In this document: piece by piece, positions 13,417-21,313 of the stretch
Numbering within the stretch: position 1 is the stretch's first letter
How the letters are laid out: each line of letters begins with the position of its first letter
NCBI RefSeq assembly: GCF_030268045.1
Contig: NZ_BSDC01000002.1
Span: 1 to 64,000 of the forward strand
Length of the DNA: 64,000 bases
Direction: 5' to 3'
Source: Geothrix edaphica
GTDB taxonomy: Bacteria; Acidobacteriota; Holophagae; Holophagales; Holophagaceae
Program-made: the position numbers and the translations under genes
Notes under the pieces: generated by a model
The model's database searches: none
Seen by the model: the letters and a program-made list of their open reading frames with translations, nothing else
What the model was told of the DNA's origin: nothing

Positions 13417-13581
13417 CTATCGTCGGTAGGCGATTTGAGCAATGAAGGATTCATGACTTGCGGGCTGATTTTCGCGAGGCCGGGTTTCGATCCGCAGCAA
13501 GATTCCCAGCAGGACGACAAAGGCGATCAGGATCGCCCGGTTGAGCCATGACCCCTTTTCCCCCCGTACCTTGGTGGTCAT
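13417..13581 (-). CDS. Possible small membrane protein (54 aa)
   Basis: Starts at ATG 13581 with GGGAG 6 bases upstream. After a basic N-terminus (TTKVRGEKGSWLNR) comes one membrane helix (AILIAFVVLLGILLRI) and a short polar tail. This is a plausible single-pass protein, in the opposite direction to all cassettes. No family recognised; it could be part of the chromosome or of an inserted fragment at the array end. The flanking 13,343-13,859 region holds no other gene that I can support. Confidence 0.4.
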   Translation of the reverse strand: MTTKVRGEKGSWLNRAILIAFVVLLGILLRIETRPRENQPASHESFIAQIAYRR

Positions 13582-13737
13582 GGCAGGCTCCCACTCCACG
13601 ATTTCAGCAGGATCAATAGGCTCTCAAGGTGACTGTCGGCCTGATGGTCCTAGAGCCGGAAACCTACGGCGCCGCAAACGGCCTCAGAAAAGGAGCAAGC
13701 TCCGTGCCGTTCCTTTATCCCAGGTAAGTGTTTGAAT

Positions 13738-13799
13738 ACAGGTCATCCCAAATACCCAATGGAAAAGGGGGTTAACATCCCTTGATCAAAATGACCTGT
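13738..13799. repeat. Inverted repeat ACAGGTCAT / ATGACCTGT
   Basis: Nine-base inverted repeats at 13738-13746 and 13791-13799, with a further ATGACCTG at 13815-13822. Could be operator half-sites or the ends of a tiny element; no gene lies between. Confidence 0.35.
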
Positions 13800-13859
13800 C
13801 GCCTTTCAATACGAATGACCTGACGTGCCCTCTTGCACCTCCAGCGCCACCGTCTTGCG

Positions 13860-13980
13860 GCCTGACCCCCCACCCGCTCGGCCCCCGACGGCATGGTTAT
13901 CCACGCTCTCATCATCTCGCTTCCTCGGCTTCGTTCAGCGCCTCGGCGCAGGCTGGTCCCGTGAGCTTCCTTCGTCAGGC
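13860..13980 (+). repeat. Degenerate attC with GTC core (121 bp)
   Basis: The body matches the array attC (CGCTTCCTCGGCTTCGTTCAGCGCC type loop and GCGCAGGC arm), but the outer boxes are GCCTGAC (13860-13866) and GTCAGGC (13974-13980). Both boxes changed together, so they still pair while the AAC/GTT core is lost. Confidence 0.78.
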
Positions 13981-13984
13981 CGCC

Positions 13985-14611
13985 ATGCTTCCCGACCACT
14001 TCGCGATGATCGGCGCCGTCATCGGCTCGCTCGGGGGCTTCTATTACCTATACGAAACCATCGCCGGCAAGGCCCAGCCCAACCGCATCACGTGGCTGCT
14101 TTGGGGAATCTTCCCGATGGTCATCTTCGTGGCGCAAAGGGCACAGGGCGTCGAGGGGGCCTCGTGGGCGTCGTTTGCCGCCGGCTTCACGCCGCTGCTT
14201 GTCTTCGCCGCATCGTTCTTCAACAAGAATGCCTATTGGAAAAGCGAGCCGCGCGACTACTACCTGATGGCAGCGGCCATCCTGGGCCTCATTCTCTGGG
14301 CCATGACCGACAGGCCCAACCTGGCTCTGCTGTTCTCGCTGCTGGCCGATGTGCTGGCGAGCATCCCGACCCTCATCAAGTCGTATCGGCACCCTCATTC
14401 CGAGAGCTGGATTGCCTATGCTGTCAGTGCATTCGGATTCGGAATAAGCTTCCTGTCGGTTCAAACCTACCATTTTGAAAATGTCGCTTTCGTAGCCTAT
14501 GTGTTCATCCTCAACGGCACCCTCGCGGTGCTGGCCTCGCGGAGCCCCAGGCACCAGCAGGCAACCCCTTCGAAAGGAGAGCGCGATGAGCAACGGACAG
14601 GTGGTGCCTGA
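13985..14611 (+). CDS. Membrane protein, PQ-loop-like conserved hypothetical (208 aa)
   Basis: About six to seven membrane segments; the opening FAMIGAVIGSLGGFYYLYET, then QPNRITWLLWG and the second-half repeat DRPNLALLFSLLADVLASIP-T-LIKSYRHP, recall two-repeat SWEET/PQ-loop-type small transporters and a conserved bacterial membrane family of unknown substrate. The start at 13985 follows the degenerate R' box GTCAGGC by 4 bases, so it looks like a fossil cassette gene. The C-terminal tail overlaps the cupin gene by 26 bases. Confidence 0.75.
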   Translation: MLPDHFAMIGAVIGSLGGFYYLYETIAGKAQPNRITWLLWGIFPMVIFVAQRAQGVEGASWASFAAGFTPLLVFAASFFNKNAYWKSEPRDYYLMAAAILGLILWAMTDRPNLALLFSLLADVLASIPTLIKSYRHPHSESWIAYAVSAFGFGISFLSVQTYHFENVAFVAYVFILNGTLAVLASRSPRHQQATPSKGERDEQRTGGA

Positions 14612-14930
14612 GACCAGGGGTGTCACGGTGCAGCTGCTCGCGACGGTGGATCTGGGCCCCGAGATCGAGGGCATGGCAGGGCGCCAGCTTCGGATGCGGA
14701 TGGTGACCATCGAGCCTGGAGGCGTCTTCGGCCCGATCCATGACCATAAGGACAGACCAGGCACCGTCTACATTCTGCAAGGAACCATCACGGATCACCG
14801 GAATGGCGTCGCAACGGACTATGGGCCGGGAGTGGGCTGGCCCGAGGACAGGAACACGACGCACTGGCTGGAGAACAGGGGAACGCTGCCGGCCGTGGAG
14901 ATCTCGGTCGATATCGTCCGGCAAGCGTAA
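14586..14930 (+). CDS. Cupin-domain protein (114 aa)
   Basis: Single small cupin barrel. The first metal-binding motif reads GGVFGPIHDHKDRPGTVYIL followed by QG, with H-x-H and a later acidic-free position, and the second half has a His in TTHWLENRG. Cupins of this size bind metal and act as small isomerases, dioxygenases or sensors; the substrate is not clear. AGGAG lies 7 bases before the ATG. It overlaps the upstream membrane-protein gene, so the two are probably translated together. Confidence 0.82.
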   Translation: MSNGQVVPETRGVTVQLLATVDLGPEIEGMAGRQLRMRMVTIEPGGVFGPIHDHKDRPGTVYILQGTITDHRNGVATDYGPGVGWPEDRNTTHWLENRGTLPAVEISVDIVRQA

Positions 14931-14958
14931 ACTCAGGCCCTGCATCCGACAGGATCGG

Positions 14959-15078
14959 GCCCGACGGCCCCCTCCACCCGGATCGCGAATGTCGTTCCGC
15001 CGCGCGCTCCCAACTTCCCCTTTCCTCGGCACCGCTCTTCGCCCCAGCACTGGCGAGTCCGGTCACTCCCAGTCAGGC
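14959..15078 (+). repeat. Strongly degenerate attC (120 bp)
   Basis: Boxes GCCCGAC (14959-14965) and GTCAGGC (15072-15078). Between them, TTCCCCTTTCCTCGGCACCG and GGCGAGTCCGGTCACT keep the order of the attC loop and right arm. Size and position just before a start codon support descent from an attC. Confidence 0.5.
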
Positions 15079-15081
15079 CTC

Positions 15082-15384
15082 ATGAAACCTCATGGACAAG
15101 ATCCAACCGGTGAACGAATCGCCTCAGGGTTGTTGGCGGGCTTCTTCACCGCCTTCGCCTGGTTCGCCCTCTGGCAAAAGGGCATCACCCTGAAGGGCAA
15201 GAGCGGTGCGACCAGTTTCGTCGATGGCCACGCCGGCCTGGTGGTGGCTGCCTTTGCGCTCCTGTTCGGGTGCCTTGGGGTCGCCCTGCTTCTGCGGAGC
15301 TTCAGGGCCGCGCGAACCGCCTATTTCATCGGCTTTGCCTTTCTGCTCGTCCCGGCGCTAGCCTTGGCTCTGATCCGCCGCTAG
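15082..15384 (+). CDS. Small membrane protein, unknown function (100 aa)
   Basis: Three hydrophobic segments: about residues 13-31 (ASGLLAGFFTAFAWFALW), 51-71 (LVVAAFALLFGCLGVALLL) and 79-97. The start at 15082 is 4 bases after the AGG of the degenerate R' box, so this again looks like a relic cassette gene. No family recognised. Confidence 0.65.
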   Translation: MKPHGQDPTGERIASGLLAGFFTAFAWFALWQKGITLKGKSGATSFVDGHAGLVVAAFALLFGCLGVALLLRSFRAARTAYFIGFAFLLVPALALALIRR

Positions 15385-15477
15385 GCCCAAGGTCGAGGTT
15401 CCTTCTTCCGGTTCCCCTGGCTCTTTCAATCGTCTGTCGGGTTCCCGTCTGCTCTGGGCCATCTGTTGGAGCTTCGA

Positions 15478-15942
15478 ATGGAAACCACCTACCCTGTTCT
15501 GTGCGCCTGGTGCGGAACGACAACGGGCCAAGGCCAGGTGCCCCACTCGCATGGCATTTGCCGGTCCTGCCGCGCTGCGCTGGTCGGCGTGCCCCTGCTT
15601 TCGGCAGAGCAGCTTGAAGCCATGCCCTTCGGCGTCATCGAGCTTGATCCGGATGGGTTTGTCCTGAGCTACAACAAGGCGGAGGAGTCCCTTTCCGGGA
15701 TGGCTTCCTCGAGTGTGGTGGGCAGGCATTTCTTCCGCGAAGTCGCGCCCTGCACTTCCGTGAAGGACTTTGAAGGCCGATTCCACTCGTTCATATCGTC
15801 CCAGTCAGGCCCCGAGAGCTTCAACTTCACCTTTCGGTTCCCAGGTCGAACCACGAAGGTCAGCATTGCCTTTGTCCGGTCCGAGCACGCATCGGCCTTT
15901 GTGCTGGTGAAAGCTTTCACGGAAATGGGCCACGGAGGCTAG
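15478..15942 (+). CDS. PYP-like PAS protein with N-terminal zinc ribbon (154 aa)
   Basis: Residues about 8-34 hold two Cys pairs (CAWCG and CRSC), a zinc-ribbon pattern. From about residue 48, MPFGVIELDPDGFVLSYNKA through FFREVAPCT and FEGRF matches photoactive yellow protein, a small blue-light PAS receptor that binds p-coumaric acid through a Cys. In that alignment the chromophore Cys (PYP Cys69), Tyr42 and Glu46 are all present, while Thr50 is Ser and Arg52 is Met. Start ATG 15478 has GGAG 6 bases upstream. Whether it binds a pigment cannot be told; no tyrosine ammonia-lyase or ligase gene is in the window. Confidence 0.85.
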   Translation: METTYPVLCAWCGTTTGQGQVPHSHGICRSCRAALVGVPLLSAEQLEAMPFGVIELDPDGFVLSYNKAEESLSGMASSSVVGRHFFREVAPCTSVKDFEGRFHSFISSQSGPESFNFTFRFPGRTTKVSIAFVRSEHASAFVLVKAFTEMGHGG

Positions 15943-15982
15943 GCTCGCGTCGACACCATGGGACCTTCAGCCGGGAGAGGCC

Positions 15983-16396
15983 TTGAACCATTCAGGTATG
16001 AATCATCCGAAACGCGCCCCCAAGGGGTTTTCCCCCGCGGGCCTCGGCGTCCAGTGCCTGAGGTGTGAAGGCACCGGCCGCCTCTCTGTTGGCTGCGATA
16101 TCTGCGATGGAAAAGGCCTGGTGGTCCTCAGCTGCCGAAAATGCTCTGGAAGCGGCACCTATTCGCAAGAGGCCGGGCCGTGCTCCCGCTGCGAAGCCAA
16201 AGGTGTGCTCCGTGATGGCACGACCTGCCCCCGCTGCAAGGGCCGCAGAACCCAGAAGGCCTTCTCCTCTGCCTGTGCCAAGTGCGCCGGCAGTGGCTCG
16301 GTCAGCCTTCCATGCAAGAAATGCCACGGCAGCCTCCAAGTTGTCGTCGATTGCAAGACCTGCAACGGCACGGGCATCTATCGGCGCGAACCATGA
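15983..16396 (+). CDS. Small protein with DnaJ-type CXXCXGXG zinc-finger repeats (137 aa)
   Basis: About eight Cys pairs of the form CXXC(X)G(X)G: CLRCEGTG, CDICDGKG, CRKCSGSG, CSRCEAKG, CPRCKG, CAKCAGSG, CKKCHG and CKTCNGTG. This is the DnaJ cysteine-rich zinc-binding pattern, here about twice as many repeats as in DnaJ and with no J domain, so a chaperone or scaffold role is only a guess. Start is TTG 15983 (GGGAG 6 bases upstream) or ATG 15998. The stop overlaps the next start (ATGA). Confidence 0.78.
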   Translation: MNHSGMNHPKRAPKGFSPAGLGVQCLRCEGTGRLSVGCDICDGKGLVVLSCRKCSGSGTYSQEAGPCSRCEAKGVLRDGTTCPRCKGRRTQKAFSSACAKCAGSGSVSLPCKKCHGSLQVVVDCKTCNGTGIYRREP

Positions 16397-16629
16397 GCGG
16401 CCCGATGCTCCCGCGCAGGTGGCTCCCGACCGCCCGCGGCTTTGAAGGCGGGCCCTACGACATCGAGGTCGGCCAGCAGCAGCGGCTCCGCGAGTTCAAG
16501 CTCGATGACCCTGCGGTTCAGGCCAAGCTCCGAGAACGATATGGCGCTCAGATCCCCCTCGATGAGCCGGTCATCTCGCCCGCCGCCATGTTCAACTCTG
16601 GACTCCTGCAGGTCGTCGCCCAGGAATGA
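16393..16629 (+). CDS. Hypothetical protein, coupled to the zinc-finger gene (78 aa)
   Basis: The ATG overlaps the TGA of the preceding gene (ATGA), so the two are translationally coupled. The product is small, soluble and charged (GFEGGPYDIEVGQQQRLREF; LRERYGAQIPLDEPV). No family recognised. It may partner the zinc-finger protein. A truncated attC begins 3 bases after its stop. Confidence 0.62.
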   Translation: MSGPMLPRRWLPTARGFEGGPYDIEVGQQQRLREFKLDDPAVQAKLRERYGAQIPLDEPVISPAAMFNSGLLQVVAQE

Positions 16630-16632
16630 GCC

Positions 16633-16663
16633 GCCCAACCCTCCGCTCAACCCGGATACCGCC
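16633..16663 (+). repeat. attC remnant, 5' end only
   Basis: GCCCAAC followed by CCTCCGCTCAACCCGGATAC matches the left 31 bases of the array attC, then homology stops. Farthest relic of the array to the right. Confidence 0.75.
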
Positions 16664-16689
16664 ATCCGCCAGGCTTCAGGAAATCACCG

Positions 16690-17124
16690 ATGCGTCTCTG
16701 GTCCATCCATCCCCAGTATCTAGATGCCAAGGGCCTCGTGGCTCTGTGGCGCGAAGGGCTGCTTGCCCAGGCCGTCCTGGCCGGCCAGACCAAGGGCTAT
16801 AGAAGCCATCCCCAGCTGGCGCGCTTCCTCCAGTCCTCGGCGCCGCCGTCGTACATCGCGGCCTACCTGAAGGAGGTGCATGCCGAATCGCTTCGCCGCA
16901 GCTACCACTTCGATGCGCGGAAAATCGGGGCGTTCCCGGCCCTTCCTCCGCTGTCCGTCACCCAGGGCCAGCTTGACTATGAGTGGACGCACCTCACGAC
17001 CAAGCTTCGCGTTCGCGACCCGGAGTGGCTCAAGCCGTTCGAGGCCATCAGACAGCCTGTCCCCCATCCCCTCTTTCAAGTCATCCCGGGCGGCATCGCG
17101 CCCTGGGAAGTGGTGACGGCGTGA
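16690..17124 (+). CDS. Pyrimidine dimer DNA glycosylase-like protein (144 aa)
   Basis: MRLWSIHPQYLDAKGLVALW, then LAQAVLAGQTKGYRSHPQL, is the opening of the bacterial pyrimidine-dimer glycosylase (Pyr_excise, T4 endonuclease V-like) family. In T4 enzymes the N-terminal residue and a Glu act in removing UV-damaged thymine dimers from DNA; this is the family's known role, not shown here. About 20 kDa-family length is normal. The gene directly follows an attC remnant, so it may be a former cassette. Confidence 0.8.
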   Translation: MRLWSIHPQYLDAKGLVALWREGLLAQAVLAGQTKGYRSHPQLARFLQSSAPPSYIAAYLKEVHAESLRRSYHFDARKIGAFPALPPLSVTQGQLDYEWTHLTTKLRVRDPEWLKPFEAIRQPVPHPLFQVIPGGIAPWEVVTA

Positions 17125-17143
17125 CCCCACCCGGACCGGCCCC

Positions 17144-17554
17144 TCAGCCCCGCTTCCGCGCCTCGTCCTCGGCGTCCTCCTCCTCCTCCTCATCCTCGAT
17201 GGAGGCCAGGGACACCGGTCGGCCCCGCAAGTCCAGGGGGGAGCCCTCCTCGGGGATGAAGATCTCCCGGTGGGGGTCCCAGCGGCCGATCCACTGGTCG
17301 TCCTCGGTATAGAAGCGGGCCTCCTCGGCCTCCGGGAACACCGCGATCCACTGGGCATGGCTGGAGCCCTGCTCGAAGGCCATGAGAACGGACCACGCCT
17401 CGCTGCGGCCCTCGGCCGCCTCGAGGGCGTCCACGAGCGCGTACGGAGGCGGAAAGGCCAGGGTGCACATCTCGTCCAGGTCCCTGATCGTGCGGGTGTG
17501 CAGCATGGCGACCCCCACCAGCCTTGGCCCTTGCGGGCAGGCACGAAAGATCAT
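17144..17554 (-). CDS. Hypothetical protein with acidic C-terminus (136 aa)
   Basis: Convergent with the glycosylase-like gene. I use the ATG at 17554; a later in-frame ATG at 17512, preceded by a GGTGGGGGT run, would give a shorter product starting LHTRTIRDLDEM. The sequence is soluble with WSVLMAFEQGSSHAQWIAVF and a final run of Asp and Glu (SIEDEEEEEDAEDEARKRG). No domain recognised. Confidence 0.6.
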   Translation of the reverse strand: MIFRACPQGPRLVGVAMLHTRTIRDLDEMCTLAFPPPYALVDALEAAEGRSEAWSVLMAFEQGSSHAQWIAVFPEAEEARFYTEDDQWIGRWDPHREIFIPEEGSPLDLRGRPVSLASIEDEEEEEDAEDEARKRG

Positions 17555-17652
17555 AGCGGGGAGGATCCTGGTTGGCAGGGCCAGCGGCAGCCCCATCCTC
17601 CCCAAGTGGTCGGACCCAGGATCCACCCAGCCCCTGCCGCTGCGGGCTCTCT

Positions 17653-17832
17653 TCAGATGGAACCGGCTTTTTTCGGAGAGGGCTTCCCGGTCGACTGCTC
17701 CACCTGCCGGTCAGGCTTCTGGTCAGGGCCTGGGATGTCCACGTCCATCTCCCGGGCCGGCGTTGTCGGAGGTGTCTTCACGCCGCCCTTCATCGGAACG
17801 GGCGTCTCCGTTTTGCTTGGATGTTTATGCAT
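17653..17832 (-). CDS. Small Pro/Lys-rich hypothetical protein (59 aa)
   Basis: ATG at 17832 with AGGTG 5 bases upstream. The product is polar and low in hydrophobic residues (MHKHPSKTETPVPMKGGVKT; DIPGPDQKPDRQVEQSTGKP), so probably disordered. Codon use fits the genome, with G or C in most third positions. No family recognised. Confidence 0.5.
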   Translation of the reverse strand: MHKHPSKTETPVPMKGGVKTPPTTPAREMDVDIPGPDQKPDRQVEQSTGKPSPKKAGSI

Positions 17833-18057
17833 GGATCACCTCAGAGGATGGTTGAGCCTCACGGAGCGAGCGGAGGCGGGTCGGCCATCCCCCGGCTCGC
17901 TCCCGAGGAAACCCTCAGGGGCAACATCCATTCCGTTATCGCATCTGCTTTATTCAAAACATTTAAAATATGTCGTTTCACGCATGGGAACGCTCATTCC
18001 AGTCAGAATGGAGCGCTGTCCCATTCAATTTGAAGGATCCAGGATGGAGCCTCGCAC

Positions 18058-18879
18058 ATGACCCAGCTGAGCCCCGACCAGGTTGCCGGAAACTGGGGGG
18101 CCATCGCCTCGGACTACGAGCGGGCCTTCGAGAACCTGAGCGCCCAGTACGCCGCCCATGCCCTCCGGCTGCTGGCCCTCCGGGCGGGCGACCGCGTCCT
18201 CGACGTGGCCGCGGGCACCGGCACCTTCAGCCTCCAGGCGGCGCGAGCCGGGGCCGAGGTCCTCGCCACGGATTTCGCGCCGGGGATGGTGGCCCGGCTG
18301 CGGGAACGCATCGCCGCGGAAGGGCTCGGCGGCATCTCCGCCGAGGTCATGGACGGGCAGGCGCTGGCCCTCCCCGATGCCTCCTTCGATGTCGCGGCCT
18401 CGGTGCTGGGACTGATCTTCTTCCCCGACCTGGAGCGCGGGCTGGGCGAGCTGCGGCGGGTGCTGCGGGCGGGTGGGCGCGCCGCGGTCGTCTGCTGGCG
18501 CGATCCCGCCAGCCTGCCGCTGATGACCCTGGTGAGGCAGGCCATCCAGCGCGTGGCCCCAGAGTTCCAGCCCCCTTCCGCACCGCCTGTCTGGGCCCGC
18601 CTCGCGGGCGCCGAGGTGCTGAAGATCCGGATGGAAGCGGCTGGCTTCCGGAGGGTGGAGGTCGTGACCTCCACGGCCATCCAGCGCATCGACGCACCGG
18701 AAGCCTACTGGGCCGGCTTCACGCGCTCGGCGCCGCCCCTGGCCTACCTGTTCAGCCAGCTCGGACCCGAGCGCACGGCGGCCGTAGGACGGGAGTACAT
18801 CGAGGCCCTCCGGGCCCAGTCCAAGGACGGCGTGCCGACCCTGACCGTGGAGGCCTGCCTTGGCATCGGCCATGCCTGA
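18058..18879 (+). CDS. Class I SAM-dependent methyltransferase (273 aa)
   Basis: Motif I of Rossmann-type methyltransferases is clear (RVLDVAAGTGTFSLQAA, about residues 48-64), followed by the acidic residue of motif II (EVLATDFAPGM) and motif IV to VI (FDVAASVLGLIFFPDLERGL; RVLRAGGRAAVVCW). The general look is UbiE/COQ5-like small-molecule methyltransferase; the substrate is unknown. It overlaps the following membrane methyltransferase by 8 bases, so the two are cotranscribed. The start is the ATG right after GAGCCTCGCAC. Confidence 0.85.
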   Translation: MTQLSPDQVAGNWGAIASDYERAFENLSAQYAAHALRLLALRAGDRVLDVAAGTGTFSLQAARAGAEVLATDFAPGMVARLRERIAAEGLGGISAEVMDGQALALPDASFDVAASVLGLIFFPDLERGLGELRRVLRAGGRAAVVCWRDPASLPLMTLVRQAIQRVAPEFQPPSAPPVWARLAGAEVLKIRMEAAGFRRVEVVTSTAIQRIDAPEAYWAGFTRSAPPLAYLFSQLGPERTAAVGREYIEALRAQSKDGVPTLTVEACLGIGHA

Positions 18880-19345
18880 CCGGGATGCGGGCCCCGGCGT
18901 CCGCCTGCCCCCGCCCCTGGTGTTCCTCGCGGGGCTGGGCCTCGGCTTCCTGCTCCAGCGCATCGCCCCCCTGGCCTTCGCCGCCCAGGGCCAGCCCCTC
19001 CCCCGCTGGCTGGGCGGGCTCCTCGCCCTGGGCTCCGCGGCGCTGGCCCTCTGGGCCTTCCGCACCTTCCACCGCGCCCACACCACCGTGAGGCCCGACC
19101 GCAGCGCCTCGACGCTCCTCACTGGGGGGCCCTTCCGGTTCACCCGGAACCCCCTCTATCTCAGCCTCTCGCTCCTCCACGCAGGCCTCGCCTTCCTGGC
19201 CAATGCCCTCTGGCCCGCGCTCATGCTGGTGCCGGTCCTCCTCCTGATCCGCTACCACGTCATCGCCCGGGAGGAGCGGCACCTGCTGGGCCTGTTCGGG
19301 GCCGAGTACCAGGCCTACTGCCGCAGGGTACGGCGCTGGTTCTGA
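18872..19345 (+). CDS. Isoprenylcysteine carboxyl methyltransferase-like membrane protein (157 aa)
   Basis: Several membrane segments, and the family signature TGGPFRFTRNPLYLSLSLLH followed by LIRYHVIAREERHLLGLFGA and EYQAYCRRVRRW at the end. This is the ICMT/phospholipid methyltransferase-like fold, with the conserved RNP and the E-E-R.L region near the SAM site. Start ATG 18872 overlaps the upstream stop; a TTG at 18860 is possible. In bacteria the substrate of such small members is usually unknown. Confidence 0.85.
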   Translation: MPDRDAGPGVRLPPPLVFLAGLGLGFLLQRIAPLAFAAQGQPLPRWLGGLLALGSAALALWAFRTFHRAHTTVRPDRSASTLLTGGPFRFTRNPLYLSLSLLHAGLAFLANALWPALMLVPVLLLIRYHVIAREERHLLGLFGAEYQAYCRRVRRWF

Positions 19346-19373
19346 CCGGGGCGGCCGGCCCTATGCTTACGAC

Positions 19374-19961
19374 ATGGCCGATTCGTTCCACGCCCGCATT
19401 CCCACGCTCTCCGACGCCGACCTGCGGCGCTACCTCGAGCAGCCCCTGGTCTACAAGACCGAGGCGGTGGAGCTGGCCCTCGCAGAGCTCCGCCGGCGCG
19501 GCCACGCGATCCCCGCGGACGACCTGGCGCGCCTCCAGCGCCTCCTCGATACCCGCGACGCCGCCCGGCAGGCGGAGCTGGAGCCCGGGCCCGACAGCCT
19601 GCTCGGGGCCTCCCCGGCCGCCCGGAGGGCACGCCTCCGCCGCATCACGGCCGGCCTCCTGGCCGCGGGCCTCGGCGCGGCCACGCTCCTCTACGTCACC
19701 GCCAAGCCACCGGCGGCCACCCCCCTGGGCTACGAGCCCGAGAACACCAAGCGGTACCTGCGGCAGTTGGAGGTCGTCGGGGGCAAGGCCAACGTGGTGG
19801 GCACGGAGTTCCAGCGCTGGTTCGAGGGGCTCTGGCAGGGGCGCCAGCTGGCCTTCACCGTGGCCTGGCTGACGGTCCTGCTCGCCGCCGCCTTCTGGTT
19901 CCTGAGCACCCGGCTGGCCGTGGGAACGCCTGCGGACACGGATGCGGATGGGGGCCGCTGA
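19374..19961 (+). CDS. Membrane protein, two helices, unknown function (195 aa)
   Basis: The first 75 residues are helical and charged ([40 protein letters not shown]), the look of a short cytoplasmic helical-hairpin domain. One membrane helix follows at about residues 90-107 and another at about 160-178 ([15 protein letters not shown]), with a periplasmic loop between. No family recognised. It ends one base before rlmF. Confidence 0.65.
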   Translation: MADSFHARIPTLSDADLRRYLEQPLVYKTEAVELALAELRRRGHAIPADDLARLQRLLDTRDAARQAELEPGPDSLLGASPAARRARLRRITAGLLAAGLGAATLLYVTAKPPAATPLGYEPENTKRYLRQLEVVGGKANVVGTEFQRWFEGLWQGRQLAFTVAWLTVLLAAAFWFLSTRLAVGTPADTDADGGR

Positions 19962-19962
19962 C

Positions 19963-20937
19963 ATGCGCCCGCGCCCAGCCCCAGGCCCGAAGGAGCCCCG
20001 GTCCGCCAAGCCCGGCCTGCACCCGCGCAACCGGCACGCCGGGGGCTACGCCTTCCCCGGGCTGATCGCGGCCAGCCCCGAGCTCGGGCCCTTCCTGCGG
20101 CGCGCCCCCCACGGCGGGTCCACCATCGACTTCGCGGACCCCGCGGCGGTGAAGGCCCTGAACCGCGCCCTGCTGGCGGAGGCCTACGGCATCCGGGGCT
20201 GGGACCTCCCTCCGGGCTACCTGTGCCCGCCCATTCCCGGCCGGGCGGACTACCTGCACCACCTGGCGGACCTGCTGGCGGAGGACGGGCCCATCCCCCG
20301 GGGCCCCGCCGTGCGCGTGCTGGATATCGGCACCGGCGCCAGCGCCATCTACCCCCTGCTGGGCCACCGGGAATACGGCTGGTCCTTCGTGGGCACGGAC
20401 ATCGATGGCGCCGCCCTGGCCTCGGCGGCCCGCACCCTGGCCGCGAACCCGGGGCTGGAGGCGGCCGTCGCCCTGCGGAAGCAGGCCGACCCGAAGGCCA
20501 TCCTCGCGGGCGTGGTGGGGCCGGGAGAGACCTTCGACCTGACCCTCTGCAATCCCCCCTTCCACGGATCGCTCCGCGAGGCCCGGGAGGGCACCCAGCG
20601 GAAGTGGCGCAACCTGGGCCGCGGCCAGGGCGCGACACCGGTCCTGAACTTCGGCGGCCAGGGGGCGGAGCTCTGGTGCGAGGGCGGCGAGGCGGGCTTC
20701 GCCCGGCGCCTGATCGAAGAGAGCGCCCGGATGCCAGGCCAGGTGCTCTGGTTCACCACGCTGATCTCCAGCTCCAGGAACCTGCCCGCCCTGCAGCGGG
20801 CCCTCCGCCAGGCCGGGGCCGTGGAGGTCCACACGGTGCCCATGGCCCAGGGCCAGAAGCAGAGCCGGTTCCTGGCCTGGACCTTCCTTGATGCGGCGGC
20901 GCGGGAAGCCTGGCGGAAGCGGCGCTCCGGGTTGTGA
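19963..20937 (+). CDS. rlmF: 23S rRNA (adenine(1618)-N(6))-methyltransferase RlmF
   Basis: RlmF methylates N6 of A1618 in 23S rRNA using SAM. The hallmarks are [16 protein letters not shown] near the start, motif [28 protein letters not shown] and the N6-adenine active site NPPF ([20 protein letters not shown]). ATG 19963 gives the better start; ATG 19942 overlaps the upstream gene. Length (324 aa) is near that of E. coli RlmF (308). Confidence 0.93.
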   Translation: MRPRPAPGPKEPRSAKPGLHPRNRHAGGYAFPGLIAASPELGPFLRRAPHGGSTIDFADPAAVKALNRALLAEAYGIRGWDLPPGYLCPPIPGRADYLHHLADLLAEDGPIPRGPAVRVLDIGTGASAIYPLLGHREYGWSFVGTDIDGAALASAARTLAANPGLEAAVALRKQADPKAILAGVVGPGETFDLTLCNPPFHGSLREAREGTQRKWRNLGRGQGATPVLNFGGQGAELWCEGGEAGFARRLIEESARMPGQVLWFTTLISSSRNLPALQRALRQAGAVEVHTVPMAQGQKQSRFLAWTFLDAAAREAWRKRRSGL

Positions 20938-20941
20938 TCCG

Positions 20942-21310
20942 ATGTTTCGGACTGACAGGTATGATTACTCCGTCACCGGAGTCCCCGTGTTCGTCCTTCG
21001 CCGCCTGCCCGCCCTGCTCGCCCTGCTCATGCTGGGGGCGCACTTCCTCCGCTTCGGGCAGCTGGCCCTGATGCTGCTCTGCCTCGCCCTGCTGGCGCCG
21101 CTCTTCGTGCCGCGGCCATGGGCGCAGGCCACGGCGCGCTGGGCCCTCGCGCTGGGCACGGTGGTATGGCTGTGGACCCTGGCGGGAGGCGTCCGTACGC
21201 GCCTGGCCTTCGGCGAGCCCTGGCTGCGCCTGGCGCTCATCCTCGGCGCCGTGGCGGCGTTCACGGCCTGGGCCGCGTGGCTGCTGCGGAAACAGGACAG
21301 ACGGGGTTGA
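20942..21310 (+). CDS. Membrane protein, unknown function (122 aa)
   Basis: Starts 4 bases after rlmF. Four hydrophobic segments follow a short N-terminus (MFRTDRYDYSVTGVPVFVLR): about residues 20-38, 40-55, 66-84 and 95-115. Arg-rich ends suggest positive-inside orientation. No family recognised. Convergent with glsA, 3 bases apart. Confidence 0.65.
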   Translation: MFRTDRYDYSVTGVPVFVLRRLPALLALLMLGAHFLRFGQLALMLLCLALLAPLFVPRPWAQATARWALALGTVVWLWTLAGGVRTRLAFGEPWLRLALILGAVAAFTAWAAWLLRKQDRRG

Positions 21311-21313
21311 AGC

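Noticed and set aside
17970-19091. 373-residue plus-strand ORF over the methyltransferase genes
   Set aside because: Arg/Pro/Gly-rich off-frame reading of the genes at 18058 and 18872.
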